A stretch of 64,000 bases of DNA from Methylobacterium dankookense (GCF_902141855.1 NZ_CABFVH010000029.1:1-64000), one strand, 5' to 3'; positions 23,942-33,050 are shown, numbered from the stretch's first letter. Notes: generated by a model not told the origin, from the sequence alone. Program-made: numbers and translations.

Positions 23942-25194
23942 GCTTCATTTTCCTGAATTAAGCTACTCACATGCCGCGCCCAGGCCTCCAGCGCCGCGCG
24001 CTTCTCATCGAGGTACTGGTGGCGGTTATAGATCGCGGCCACGCCGCTGATCGTGCCGGAGTGGTGGTTCAACACGGCTTCAGTGACATGCACCGGATGC
24101 CCGAGCTTCGCCATGCCGGTGGTCGCCGTGCGCCGGAGGTCGTGGAGGCGCCAAGGTGTCATCATCACGCTGTCCGTCTCCCCTCCCCGTTCGGCTTCAA
24201 CCCGCTTCAGGATCGCCAGCATGGTCGCATCGAGCCGCGCTTTGGCCTTGGCGTAGCCCGAGATCGCGGTTCGGCCGGTCGTGGTGAAAACGTAGCCCGA
24301 TTTGCCCGCCACCCGTGGCTGGCTCGTCAGAAGGCTCTGGGCGGCTCCGGAGAGCGGTACGTCGTGCACCACGCCGTTCTTCGACCGTTCGCCGGGGATG
24401 GTCCAGAGCGTGCCGCCCTCACGCAGCTCCGACCGGCGCATCTTGGCGACCTCGTCTCGCCGCTGCGCCGTGAGCAGCAGTAACTGGACGAAGGGCCCGA
24501 ACGGCCACCCGATCTCGTTGCAGGCGCGCCAGAGCACCCGGATCTCGGCCTCCTCCAGTACGCGCTCGCGGCTCGTCTCTGCGGCCGGTGCCCTCACCCG
24601 GACGCATGGGTTCGCGTCAAGGATCCCGCGATCCATGCACCAGTTGAAGAGCTTCGAGACGGCCGAGAGGGTTCGGTTCGCCGCGATCGGCGTGCCGGCG
24701 TCCACGATCTGGTCCAGCAGCTCGATGATGTCCCGGCGGCCGATCTCGTGGATCCGTTTGGTGCCCCAGGCTGGAAGCACCTTGGAACGGAGCAGGCGAG
24801 TCGTCTCCTCGGCCGTGCGGGGGCGGTTCTTCTTCCTGACGTGGCGCTCGATGAAGCTCTCCACGACGGTACTGACGAGGTCGCGATCAGGCTCCGGCGC
24901 AGGCACAGCCTTCGCGGCCTCTCGCTCCTGCGCGGGGTCACGCCCGAGCGACACGAGGTGGAGAGCCGCCCTGCCCTGCTCACGGGCCCTGGCGAGGTCG
25001 AGCGCCGGATAGGTCCCCAGCGTCATCTTCCGCGTCTTGCCGGCGTGGCGGTACCGCACGGCCCAGCTCTTTGCGCCGCTGGGCTGCACGACAAAGTAGA
25101 GCCCTGGCAGCGTCGCATCCGGGATCTCCGCGCGACGCGCGGCGTCCGGTTTCATCCGTTCGATTGCCTGCACGGTCAGTACCCGCGCCGCCAT
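23938..25194 (-). CDS. P4-type tyrosine integrase
   Basis: A 418-residue integrase with an N-terminal DUF4102-type arm-binding domain (IPDATLPGLYFVVQPSGAKS, RKMTLGTYPALDLARAR), a SAM-like core-binding domain (ESFIERHVRKKNRPRT) and a catalytic domain. The catalytic residues are visible: Arg in TAQRRDE, HDLRR, His in NHHSG and Tyr in AAIYNRHQY. It recombines at the tRNA-His site 166 bases to its right. GGGTAAC motifs just upstream may both bind it and allow self-repression. Confidence 0.95.
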   Translation of the reverse strand: MAARVLTVQAIERMKPDAARRAEIPDATLPGLYFVVQPSGAKSWAVRYRHAGKTRKMTLGTYPALDLARAREQGRAALHLVSLGRDPAQEREAAKAVPAPEPDRDLVSTVVESFIERHVRKKNRPRTAEETTRLLRSKVLPAWGTKRIHEIGRRDIIELLDQIVDAGTPIAANRTLSAVSKLFNWCMDRGILDANPCVRVRAPAAETSRERVLEEAEIRVLWRACNEIGWPFGPFVQLLLLTAQRRDEVAKMRRSELREGGTLWTIPGERSKNGVVHDVPLSGAAQSLLTSQPRVAGKSGYVFTTTGRTAISGYAKAKARLDATMLAILKRVEAERGGETDSVMMTPWRLHDLRRTATTGMAKLGHPVHVTEAVLNHHSGTISGVAAIYNRHQYLDEKRAALEAWARHVSSLIQENEA

Positions 25195-25208
25195 CTGGTG
25201 CTCCGCCG

Positions 25209-25253
25209 GGGTAACCAGGGGTAACAGAAATGGCCCGTTAAGGGCTGTTACCC
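25209..25253. promoter_or_regulatory. integrase arm-type sites, right end
   Basis: GGGTAAC occurs at 25209-25215 and 25219-25225, and inverted as GTTACCC at 25247-25253. These lie between the integrase start and attR, matching the pair next to attL. They overlap the likely integrase promoter. Confidence 0.6.
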
Positions 25254-25285
25254 CGAGTTAGGAACGAAGCCTAACATTGGCAGCT

Positions 25286-25303
25286 TTTGCCAGCGCTGGC
25301 AAA
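25286..25303. promoter_or_regulatory. 18-bp perfect palindrome near attR
   Basis: TTTGCCAGCGCTGGCAAA is perfectly symmetric, without a loop, 57 bases left of the att core. Loopless symmetry suggests a dimeric DNA-binding protein site, such as an excision factor or integrase regulator, and not a terminator. Confidence 0.5.
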
Positions 25304-25359
25304 GCCGTCGACCATCTGACCACCACCTGATTGTTCGGCCCTGTTAGGCTTGAAAATCT

Positions 25360-25408
25360 GATTGTGGATCTGGGGGTCCCCCGTTCGAGCCGGGGCGGCT
25401 GTACCATC
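25360..25408 (+). repeat. attR, 49-bp direct repeat
   Basis: This is an exact copy of 7930-7978. It contains the tRNA-His 3' half without its 5' half, so it is not a functional tRNA. Confidence 0.95.
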
Positions 25409-25426
25409 GAATCGCAGGACCTTTCG

Positions 25427-25457
25427 AAGGGGTTGGCATGAGCGCTGGCCCCTTTTT
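25427..25457 (+). terminator. original tRNA-His terminator, displaced by the island
   Basis: AAGGGG pairs with CCCCTT around an imperfect inner stem and runs into TTTTT (25453-25457), 19 bases after the att core. Before integration it would have followed tRNA-His directly. The remaining 300 bases up to the kinase show no gene. Confidence 0.7.
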
Positions 25458-25755
25458 GCATTTCTGGCCTGCTGCCTGACGGTCGTGCTCAGGAAGCAGA
25501 CGGGAAGCAGGGTTGCGCCTGTCCCGCGCCGTGCCGTGGGTTGTGGAACAGGCTGCACACGCCGCTGCGTTGAGCCAAGCTGGGGGACCCGTCCCAGGCG
25601 GATCTCGCCGCCGGTATCGTCGCGGCCGGCCGGCGACTGCCGGATGTGCCGAGCGCGGCGGCATGTCATCCTGCCTGGACCGCTCCAGAACGCCGATTCG
25701 ATTGTGGGCAGCGCAGCTTACGGGTAAAAACGCGACCGCGAGGAACGTGCGAAGT

Positions 25756-28700
25756 GTGTCCGGGGCCGTGTTGAATTCCCTTACGCGTGAGGAGCTTGAA
25801 GCCGAGAACGCGCGCCTGCGAGTTGCGCTGGCGGAGGCCGGGATCGACGCGCAGCGCCTCGGTGGCCACCAGGCCGATCAGCGGTCCCGTGCCGCGCAGG
25901 ACGATGCCCATAGCGCGGCGCGACAGCGCGCGGTCTTCGTGAGCGCCGTCGACTTCGCCATGATCGTCACGGACCCGGCCGGGATCATCTCCGACTGGAA
26001 CCCGGGTGCCGAACACGTGCTGGGCTGGAGCGCGGACGAGATACGCGGCCAGGACACCGCACGGTTCTTCACGCCCGAAGACCGCGCCAGCGGCTATGTC
26101 GAGCACGAGATGCGGTTGGCGCTGCAGGAAGGGCGGGCCGCGGACGAGCGCTGGCACCTGCGCAAGGATGGCAGCCGGTTCTGGGCCTCGGGCGAGATGA
26201 CGCCGCTCGTCGACAGCGACAGGGGCCATCTCGGCTTCCTGAAGATCCTGCGCGACCGCACTGCCGAGCACCTGGCGGGGGCCGCCCTCGAACAGACCCA
26301 GGAGCGCTACCGGCTGGCCCTGCAGGCCACCACCGACGCGATCTGGGACTGGGACCTCACGACCAACCACGTGCTCTGGAACGCGGCGCTGGAAGAGGCC
26401 TACGGCCACCCCCTGGCGACGATCGAGCCGACCGGCGACTGGTGGATCGGCCACATCCACCCCGACGACCGGGCCCGCATCGACGCTTCGATCCATGCGG
26501 TGATCGACGGCACGGGTCGTGCCTGGACCGACGAGTACCGCTTCCTGCAGGCAGACGGCTCCTACGCCCAGGTACTCGACCGGGGGCACGTGATCCGCGA
26601 CGGCGAGGGCCGTGCCTGCCGGATGATCGGCGCTATGCTCGACCTGACCCGCATGCGCAGCGCGGAAAGCGCCCTGCGCGTCAGCGAGGAGCGCTTCCGG
26701 ACGATCCTGGACACGATCGAGGCCGCCTTCGCCATCGTGCAGGTCAAGTTCGATGCCGACGACCGGCCGGTGGACTACCGCTTCCTGGAAGCCAACCCCG
26801 CCTTCGAGCGGGAGGCGGGCGTCAACCTGCGCGGCAAGTGGGTGACCGAGTTCGCGCCGAACCTGGAGCGGTTCTGGTTCGAGACCTACGGGCGGGTCGC
26901 CAAGACCCGGGAACCCACCAATTTCGAGAGCTATGCCAAAGCCTTCGCACGCTGGTTCGACGTCCGGGCCGTGCCCGTCGGCGAACCCGACGAGCGGCAG
27001 ATCGCGATCTTCTTCAACGACGTCACGGCACGGCGCCAGCTCCAGGCCCGCAACGCGGCCACGCAGGAGCTGAGCGATCGGCTGCGCGACCTGACGGAAC
27101 CCCGCGACATCGCCTCCGTCGCGGCCCAGATCCTCGGCACGACGCTGGAAGCCAGTCTGGTCGGCTACGGCACCGTGGACCACGCGGCCGAGACGCTGCT
27201 CGTCGAGCAGGACTGGTCCATCGCGGGCGTCCGGGCCCTGCCGAACCTGATCCACTTCCGCGACTTCGGCAGCTACTTCGACAACCTGCGCCAGGGTGAG
27301 ACGGTCGTGGTGGCCGATGTCACCGAGGATCGGCGGACCACTGCGTATGCGGCGGATCTCGAAGCCATCGGCGCGCGCGCCTTCATCAACCTGCCGATCT
27401 TCGAGCAGGGACGCTTCGTGGCCCTCCTCTATGTCGGGCAGACGGAACCGCGCGCCTGGACGGACGACGAGATCCTGTTCGTGCGTGACGTGACCGAACG
27501 GATCCGGGCCGCGACCGAGCGGGCGCAGGGCGAGAAGGACCTGCGCGTGTCCGAAGCGCGCGCGAACGCCTATGCCGACGCGCTGCGCGCCCTCAACGAG
27601 ACGCTGGAGCAGCGCGTTACCGAGCGCACCGCCGAGCTGATGCAGGCCGAGGAATTGCTGCGCCAGTCCCAGAAGATGGAGGCGGTCGGCCAGCTGACCG
27701 GCGGCCTCGCGCACGACTTCAACAACCTGCTGGCCGGCATCTCCGGCAGCCTGGAGCTGATGAATACCCGCATCGGCCAGGGCCGCCTCAAGGACGTGGA
27801 CAAGTACATGGTCGCCGCGCAGGGGGCGAGCAAACGGGCGGCCGCACTGACCCACCGGCTGCTGGCGTTCTCGCGCCGGCAGACGCTCGACCCCAAGGCG
27901 ACCAACGTGAACACCCTGGTCAGCGGCATGCTCGAGCTGATCCAGCGCACGGTGGGCCCGAGCGTGCAGGTGGAAACGGTCTGCATGAGCGATCTCTGGC
28001 CGACGCTGGTGGATCCGTCGCAGCTGGAGAACGCCCTCCTGAACCTCTGCATCAATGCCCGCGACGCCATGCCGGCGGGCGGCCGGATCACGATCGAGAC
28101 CGACCACCGCTGGATCGACCGGGAGGCGGCCCAGCGGCAGGATATGCCGGCGGGGCAATACTTGGCGCTCAGCGTGTCCGATACCGGCACCGGCATGAGC
28201 CCGGAGGTGATCGCCAAGGCTTTCGACCCGTTCTTCACCACCAAGCCGCTCGGGCAGGGCACCGGCCTCGGCCTGTCGATGATCTATGGGTTCGCCAAGC
28301 AATCCGGTGGGCAGGTGCGCATCCACTCCAGTGTGGGCGAAGGCACGACCGTCAGCATCTACCTGCCCCGCCACCAGGGCGAGGCCGAGCACGACGAGGT
28401 GCTGCCAGAAGCCGGGCTGCTGCCGGTCGCCGAGGACGGCGAGACCGTGCTGATCGTGGATGACGAGCCGACCGTGCGCATGCTGGTCACCGACGTGCTG
28501 GGCGATCTCGGCTACACCGCGGTCGAGGCGGCGGACGGCGCCGGCGGCCTCAAGGTGCTGCAATCCGATGCGCGCATCGACCTGCTGATCACCGATGTCG
28601 GGCTGCCCGGCGGTCTCAACGGCCGCCAGATGGCCGACGCGGCGCGGGTCACCCGGCCGGAGCTCAAGGTGCTGTTCATCACCGGCTATGCCGAGAACGC

Positions 28701-28803
28701 CCTGCTCAGCAACGGCCAGCTCGAGCCGGGCATGGCGGTGCTGACCAAGCCCTTCGCAGTGGATACTCTGGCCGCCCGCATCCGTGAGCTGATCGCTCAG
28801 TGA
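25756..28803 (+). CDS. hybrid sensor histidine kinase (PAS-PAS-PAS-GAF-HisKA-HATPase-REC)
   Basis: A soluble 1015-residue hybrid kinase. Domains in order: PAS at about 58-175 (DFAMIVTDPAGIISDWNPGA), PAS with PAC at 182-305 (DAIWDWDLTTNHVLWNAALE), PAS-like at 311-425, GAF at about 427-590, HisKA with phosphoacceptor H653 (GGLAHDFNNLL), HATPase (NARDAMP, DTGTGMSPE, GTGLGLSM) and a receiver with D947 (LLITDVGLPGG). No membrane segments, so cytoplasmic signals are sensed. The start is uncertain; I chose GTG 25756 with AGGA upstream, and GTG 25768 is an alternative. A family B repeat follows the stop. Confidence 0.88.
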   Translation: MSGAVLNSLTREELEAENARLRVALAEAGIDAQRLGGHQADQRSRAAQDDAHSAARQRAVFVSAVDFAMIVTDPAGIISDWNPGAEHVLGWSADEIRGQDTARFFTPEDRASGYVEHEMRLALQEGRAADERWHLRKDGSRFWASGEMTPLVDSDRGHLGFLKILRDRTAEHLAGAALEQTQERYRLALQATTDAIWDWDLTTNHVLWNAALEEAYGHPLATIEPTGDWWIGHIHPDDRARIDASIHAVIDGTGRAWTDEYRFLQADGSYAQVLDRGHVIRDGEGRACRMIGAMLDLTRMRSAESALRVSEERFRTILDTIEAAFAIVQVKFDADDRPVDYRFLEANPAFEREAGVNLRGKWVTEFAPNLERFWFETYGRVAKTREPTNFESYAKAFARWFDVRAVPVGEPDERQIAIFFNDVTARRQLQARNAATQELSDRLRDLTEPRDIASVAAQILGTTLEASLVGYGTVDHAAETLLVEQDWSIAGVRALPNLIHFRDFGSYFDNLRQGETVVVADVTEDRRTTAYAADLEAIGARAFINLPIFEQGRFVALLYVGQTEPRAWTDDEILFVRDVTERIRAATERAQGEKDLRVSEARANAYADALRALNETLEQRVTERTAELMQAEELLRQSQKMEAVGQLTGGLAHDFNNLLAGISGSLELMNTRIGQGRLKDVDKYMVAAQGASKRAAALTHRLLAFSRRQTLDPKATNVNTLVSGMLELIQRTVGPSVQVETVCMSDLWPTLVDPSQLENALLNLCINARDAMPAGGRITIETDHRWIDREAAQRQDMPAGQYLALSVSDTGTGMSPEVIAKAFDPFFTTKPLGQGTGLGLSMIYGFAKQSGGQVRIHSSVGEGTTVSIYLPRHQGEAEHDEVLPEAGLLPVAEDGETVLIVDDEPTVRMLVTDVLGDLGYTAVEAADGAGGLKVLQSDARIDLLITDVGLPGGLNGRQMADAARVTRPELKVLFITGYAENALLSNGQLEPGMAVLTKPFAVDTLAARIRELIAQ

Positions 28804-28853
28804 GGTCAGGATCCGAGAGGCATCTCGGGCCTTGGGAAGATCTGCTTGCCGGC

Positions 28854-28930
28854 GGTCTCAGCAAGCCCGCGCGGCGCTTGAGCGAGGGCGACATCCGCCA
28901 TCCCGAAGGGATCACCCGGATGTCGTATGA
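28854..28930 (+). repeat. 77-bp dispersed repeat, family B copy 1
   Basis: The copy runs from GGTCTCAGCAAGCCCG to ATGTCGTATGA and contains a hairpin with GACATCCG/CGGATGTC outer arms and ATCCC-GAA-GGGAT inner arms. It starts 51 bases after the hybrid kinase stop, in the same orientation. Copies are at 46767-46843 and, reversed, 47708-47784. Confidence 0.9.
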
Positions 28931-29008
28931 TTGGCCTGGAACGACCGAGATTCGCAGCAGCCCGACCCACCAGGCCGCCTCCCGAAACGGATCCGTGGGC
29001 CGCGATCG

Positions 29009-29422
29009 TCAATCCGCCGGGATGAAGCGCAGCGTGCCGGCGCGACGCGCTGGCATGCCGGTGTCGTTCGGGTGATTGATCCCATCCGTGACGGGCACCT
29101 CGGAGAAGTCGAACGGGCTGACCCCGTCGAGACAGGCGACGTTCACTGCATAGAGGCTGGTGTTGGATCGCCTCTGGTGATGGGTGTATATTCCGCATCG
29201 GGAGCAGAAGAAGTGCTGCGCCGATCCGGTATGGAAGCGGTAGCGCGTCAGGGCATCCTCGCCCTGCAGGATCTTGATCCCGCCCGCCTCCGCCATGGCG
29301 ACAACGGCGCCGCGCATGCGGCAGTAGGAGCAGGTGCAGCGGCGGACCGAATCGAAGCCGTCGCCGAGCGACACCGCGAAACGCACCGCACCGCAATGGC
29401 ACTGGCCAGCCCGAACAGTCAT
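29009..29422 (-). CDS. GFA (CENP-V type) zinc-binding protein
   Basis: A 137-residue GFA-family protein with zinc ligands CHC (C8, C10), CTCSYC (C29, C31, C34) and CSRC (C73, C76). The family includes proteins named for glutathione-dependent formaldehyde activation, but most members lack a proven reaction. A formaldehyde link would fit a methylotroph, yet this is inference. ATG 29422 is preferred over TTG 29431; GGGGA lies upstream. It is last in an operon with two transporters. Confidence 0.85.
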   Translation of the reverse strand: MTVRAGQCHCGAVRFAVSLGDGFDSVRRCTCSYCRMRGAVVAMAEAGGIKILQGEDALTRYRFHTGSAQHFFCSRCGIYTHHQRRSNTSLYAVNVACLDGVSPFDFSEVPVTDGINHPNDTGMPARRAGTLRFIPAD

Positions 29423-29463
29423 GGTGCCCAAGTCCCCTATCTACCTGTTCATTGGAGAATGGA

Positions 29464-30291
29464 TCACCAGGCCAGGCACGCCGCGCCGACTGCGACGGCG
29501 AGGCAGGACGCGATCCGACGCGGGCTCAGTTCCTCCCCGAGGAAGAGCCGTCCGATGAGGGCGGCGTAGACCACGCTGGTCTCGCGCAGCGCCGAGACCG
29601 CCCCCATCGCATCGGACTGCATGGCCCAGATGACGATGCCGTAGGCCAGGATCGAAACGAGCCCGCCGCCCAGCGCCATCGCCGTCTGCAGGCCGGTATA
29701 GGCCGGTGGCGTTCCGCGCATCGCGAGATAGAGGAGCGGCATGGTCAGGCTCCACAGCAGGAACATGCTCGCCGCGTAGGACAGGCTGTTCCCGGACAGA
29801 CGCACCCCGATCCCGTCGACGACGGTATAGGCCCCGATCAAGATGCCGGTGACGAACGCGGCCGGGAGGAAGTCGGCTCGCACCCGCCCGCCCTGGATAG
29901 CGAGCGAGAGGATGCCGCCGGACACCAGCGCGACGCCAATGATGGGGACGACGCCGAGCGTCTCGTGCGCGAACATGGCCGCGCCCAGCGCGACGAGGAC
30001 GGGCGAGGAGCCGCGCGAGATCGGGTAGGTCTGCCCGAGGTCGCCCGAGCGGTAGGTCCGCACGAGGGACAGATTGTAGCCGGTATGGATGAGGGCGGAG
30101 GCGATCACGTAGGGCCAGCTCGCCGCGTTCGGCCAGGGCAGGAACGCCATCGCGACCGCCGAGGCGCAGGCGACGGCGATCATCATCAGCGTCATCGACC
30201 AGAGGCGGTCGCTGCCGCCGCGCAGCACCGCGTTCCAGCCGGCATGCAGGATCGCGGCGCACACGACGCCGGCGAGGACGAGCGGGGTCAT
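29464..30291 (-). CDS. EamA/DMT-family transporter
   Basis: A 275-residue membrane protein with ten predicted helices in two five-helix repeats. The second begins near SYAASMFLLWSLTMPLLY and ends with the typical ALRETSVVYAALIGRLFLGE. DMT members export metabolites or amino acids; the substrate is unknown. It follows the MFS gene by 22 bases and precedes the GFA gene by 41, so all three are probably one transcript. Confidence 0.88.
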   Translation of the reverse strand: MTPLVLAGVVCAAILHAGWNAVLRGGSDRLWSMTLMMIAVACASAVAMAFLPWPNAASWPYVIASALIHTGYNLSLVRTYRSGDLGQTYPISRGSSPVLVALGAAMFAHETLGVVPIIGVALVSGGILSLAIQGGRVRADFLPAAFVTGILIGAYTVVDGIGVRLSGNSLSYAASMFLLWSLTMPLLYLAMRGTPPAYTGLQTAMALGGGLVSILAYGIVIWAMQSDAMGAVSALRETSVVYAALIGRLFLGEELSPRRIASCLAVAVGAACLAW

Positions 30292-30313
30292 GCGCGGTCG
30301 TCGCCTCGGCGCC

Positions 30314-31558
30314 TCACGACGCTCTCGGCGTCGCGAGCCGGGGCGACAGGGCGAGCATGAGCGGGATCACGGCGAAGGCCGTCGCCGCGGCTGCAACCGC
30401 CGCCCCGCTCGGCCCGACGGCGTCGCCGAGCGGGCCGTAGAACAACGGGCTCGCGAGAGCGCTGCCGCCCAAGGTGCAGGTGTAGAAGATCGCGAAGGCC
30501 CGCTCGACCCGTCCCCCCGGCGCGAGTTCCGGCACCGTACCGTAGAGGACGGAGGACGTCCCGTTCAGCATCAGGCCGAGCCCCGGCAGCACGACGAGGG
30601 CGGGGGCAAGCGGAAGGGCGATCACGGCCAGGATGGCCGCGGCCGTGCCGGCTTCCGTGAGGATCACGCTGCGCGTCACCCCGAAGCGCTCGCCGAGCCG
30701 GCCGAAGACCGCCTTGCCGAGCGCGCCGCCGACCGCGACGAGGGCGAACGCGACGCCCACCGTCGCAAGCGCCGCCCCCTTCGCCTGGAGCAGGAACGGC
30801 AGGTAGATGAGAAAGGCCGGGCGCGCGGCATTGTCGAGCATGCCGATCGCCACGAGCAGGCCGAAGCCCGTCCGGCCGGCTTGGCCGGTGCCATCGTGTC
30901 GGATCGCCTTCGCCGTCCCGTGTGCCTCGCCGGGCATGAGGGGCTCGCGCGGGAGCAGGCGGCCGATGCCGAGCGCGACGACGAATCCTAGACCGGCGAC
31001 GAGCCACAGGACCGGGCGCCAGTCGGAACGTGTGAGGAGGAAGCCGACGAGCGGTGGCAGCGCCGCCTTCCCCAGGTCGCCGGCGAAATTGTAGGTGCCG
31101 AGCGGGCCGCGAGCGGCCTGTCCGTAAGCGCGAGCGATCACCGCGGAGGCGAGCGGATGCTGCGTGCTGCTGCCGGCACCCGAGAGCGCCAGGGCCAAGC
31201 ACAGGCCGAGGAGGCCCCCGGATGCACCGGCGAGCGCGTAGCCGCCCGCGCTCGTGAGCGTGCCGAGCATGAGTACGGCGCGCGCACCGAGCAGGCGCGC
31301 TGCCGCGGTGGCGGGCATCTGCAGCCCGGCCAGCGCGCCGACATAGAGCGACCGCAGCACCGCGAGCGCGACGTAGCCGAGGCCGAACTCCGCCTGCCAG
31401 ACCGGCAGGAGCACGTAGATCAGGTCGGTATAGCCGTCGTGGAGCGCGTGGTTGACCCCGACCACCGTGAGCGAGCGCCGTGCATCGTGGGAGGTGGGGG
31501 AGATATCCTTCGCCGTGCCGGGGCGCAGTGCGGGCGAGATCCGGGTTTCGGTCGTCAT
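30314..31558 (-). CDS. MFS transporter
   Basis: A 414-residue MFS permease with about twelve hydrophobic segments, an N-terminal NHALHDGYTDLIYVLLP helix and a loop 2-3-like region (QMPATAAARLLGARAVLMLG). The NHxxHDG start recalls fosmidomycin-resistance-type exporters. A drug-exporter role is inferred. ATG 31558 has GGGGC upstream; a frame to 31615 would cross the shared promoter. It is divergent from a LysR gene 74 bases away that probably regulates it. Confidence 0.88.
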   Translation of the reverse strand: MTTETRISPALRPGTAKDISPTSHDARRSLTVVGVNHALHDGYTDLIYVLLPVWQAEFGLGYVALAVLRSLYVGALAGLQMPATAAARLLGARAVLMLGTLTSAGGYALAGASGGLLGLCLALALSGAGSSTQHPLASAVIARAYGQAARGPLGTYNFAGDLGKAALPPLVGFLLTRSDWRPVLWLVAGLGFVVALGIGRLLPREPLMPGEAHGTAKAIRHDGTGQAGRTGFGLLVAIGMLDNAARPAFLIYLPFLLQAKGAALATVGVAFALVAVGGALGKAVFGRLGERFGVTRSVILTEAGTAAAILAVIALPLAPALVVLPGLGLMLNGTSSVLYGTVPELAPGGRVERAFAIFYTCTLGGSALASPLFYGPLGDAVGPSGAAVAAAATAFAVIPLMLALSPRLATPRAS

Positions 31559-31610
31559 GCCCCGCAGGATGGTCCGCTCGTCTCGCGCTGACAAACGCCT
31601 TATGCTGACG

Positions 31611-31620
31611 CTCACGTGAG
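31611..31620. promoter_or_regulatory. palindrome in the MFS/LysR divergent promoter
   Basis: CTCACGTGAG is a perfect 10-bp palindrome in the 74-base divergent gap, next to the LysR ribosome site (GAGGAAA). Divergent placement makes it a candidate operator, though the usual T-N11-A LysR motif is not clear. Confidence 0.35.
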
Positions 31621-31632
31621 GAAATCTGACGC

Positions 31633-32511
31633 ATGCATCGCCGGTTGCCGCCGCTCAACGCCTTGAAGGCCTTCGAGGCGGCCGGCCGCCATGCGAGCTT
31701 CACCCTGGCCGCGGACGAGCTGCGCGTCACGCACGGCGCGATAAGCCGGCATGTGCAGGCGCTCGAAGCGTGGCTCGGGGTGTTGCTGTTCGAGCGGCAC
31801 AATCGGCGCGTGGTGCTCACGGAAGCCGGACGCAGCTATCTCGCCGAGATCGGTGCGGCCCTCGATCGCGTGGCGCTCGCGACCGCGCGGCAGGTGGAGC
31901 GCGGTCAGGAGCGCGTGCTTCACGTGAACGCCCTCGCGACCTTCACGCTGCGCTGGCTGATCCCGCGCCTCTCCGCCTTCCAGCGCGCCCACCCCGCCAT
32001 CGAGATCCGGCTGACGACCTCGAACGTTCCGCTCGCGCACATCGCCGAGCCGTTCGACGTCGCCATCCGAGGTGGACCGGACACGCGGCCAGGATATGTC
32101 GGGCGAGAGTTCCTCACCGAGGAGCGCATCCCGGTATGCAGCCCGGCGCTGCTGCGGCGCCAGCCGCTGCGGGAGCCGGCACAGCTCAAGCACCACACGC
32201 TCCTGCATGCGGCGACGCTGGCCGAGGTCTGGCCGCACTGGCTGAAGGCGGCCGGCGTGCCGGACCTGGAGCCGCAGGCCTCGATCACGCTGGAGCATTT
32301 CTACCTGACGCTGCAGGCGGCGCTCGACGGCTTGGGCGTGGCGATGGGCCCGACCCGGCTGGTCGCCGACGACGTGGCGGCGGGCCGGCTGACGCTCCCC
32401 TTCCCCGGCCCCGCGCTGCCGGCGCGCAGCTATCACACCTACGTCCCGGAAGCCCGCAAGGAGGACCCCGCCGTGCGGGCGTTCTGCGAGTGGCTGCTGG
32501 TTGCCGCTTGA
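31633..32511 (+). CDS. LysR-family regulator (GcvA-like subgroup)
   Basis: A 292-residue LysR protein. The N-terminal winged HTH (LNALKAFEAAGRHASFTLAA, ISRHVQALEAWLGVLLFERH) is followed by a periplasmic-binding-like effector domain with LRWLIPRLSAFQRAHPAIEI, FDVAIRGG and a GLGVAMGPTRLVADD hinge. The PPLNALKAFEAAGRHxSFTLAA start is typical of GcvA/AmpR-like members. GAGGAAA precedes the ATG. It is divergent from the MFS-EamA-GFA operon and likely controls it in response to an unknown ligand. Confidence 0.92.
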   Translation: MHRRLPPLNALKAFEAAGRHASFTLAADELRVTHGAISRHVQALEAWLGVLLFERHNRRVVLTEAGRSYLAEIGAALDRVALATARQVERGQERVLHVNALATFTLRWLIPRLSAFQRAHPAIEIRLTTSNVPLAHIAEPFDVAIRGGPDTRPGYVGREFLTEERIPVCSPALLRRQPLREPAQLKHHTLLHAATLAEVWPHWLKAAGVPDLEPQASITLEHFYLTLQAALDGLGVAMGPTRLVADDVAAGRLTLPFPGPALPARSYHTYVPEARKEDPAVRAFCEWLLVAA

Positions 32512-32649
32512 CCGCGACAGTGGCTGGTCGCCGACCTGACGCCGGATCGCCCGATGCGTCGCTCCGCGGTCGCACGATCGATGCAGGCGACCACGGCGGG
32601 CCCTTGCGGTTTCAGGAGAGAGGCATCGGGACGGCCCCCGAAACTGCGA

Positions 32650-32886
32650 TCAGCGCTCCGCTGCGGCAGCCCGTGCCACGGCCAGGACCTCAGCCCGCGC
32701 ATCCGCGTCCGCGATGGCGAACCAAAGGCTCAGCAGCTCGGCGGCGCCGGTCAGGTCGTCCCGGTCGCCGGAATCCAGGGTCAGCTCCTCCACCGGCCGG
32801 CCGAGCGCGGCGGCGATCCGTGCGAGCTGGATGCGAGCATTCCGCGGACCGGGATACACGCCGTTTGGATGAGAGCGATCTACCAT
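32650..32886 (-). CDS. short protein resembling the C-terminus of an XRE regulator
   Basis: A 78-residue frame. ARIQLARIAAALGRPVEELT looks like the last helix of a Cro/C1-type HTH followed by a linker, and the rest is helical (ELLSLWFAIADADARAEVLA). The N-terminal HTH helices are missing, so it may be a decayed regulator or a short free-standing domain. The start is uncertain (32886 or 32985), with no good ribosome site. Confidence 0.4.
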   Translation of the reverse strand: MVDRSHPNGVYPGPRNARIQLARIAAALGRPVEELTLDSGDRDDLTGAAELLSLWFAIADADARAEVLAVARAAAAER

Positions 32887-33050
32887 TCCGGATATTCGAA
32901 GCGCGACCGACCGCCCTTCTATAAGGCCATGCAACCCAGGATGGAAGCCGTTCCAGTTGTCAGAATTCGCATCCCGGGGGGCCATTGCCAGACGGCTGGA
33001 ATGCGCTAGACCTCCTTCGCGTTTAGGTTGAGTGGATCTTCGCGATTGCC

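Larger units (their letters stand above)
7930..25408. mobile_element. tRNA-His-integrated genomic island / degenerate prophage
   Basis: The element is bounded by a 49-bp perfect direct repeat of the tRNA-His 3' half, with a tyrosine integrase next to the right repeat and GGGTAAC arm-type motifs inside both ends. Cargo includes AlpA-like, primase/AAA, serine recombinase, large terminase and tape-measure genes. Many genes overlap by ATGA, GTGA or TGATG. Capsid, portal, connector and lysis genes were not recognised. Embedded AT-rich genes (9945-12126, 18157-18630, 23198-23941) contrast sharply with the GC-rich phage genes and were probably acquired separately. Confidence 0.95.

Noticed and set aside
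25360..25408. A second tRNA-His
   Set aside because: Only the 3' half is present; there is no 5' acceptor arm or D arm, so it is attR.
25666..28563. A 965-codon minus-strand frame
   Set aside because: Antisense to the hybrid kinase with all kinase motifs on the plus strand.
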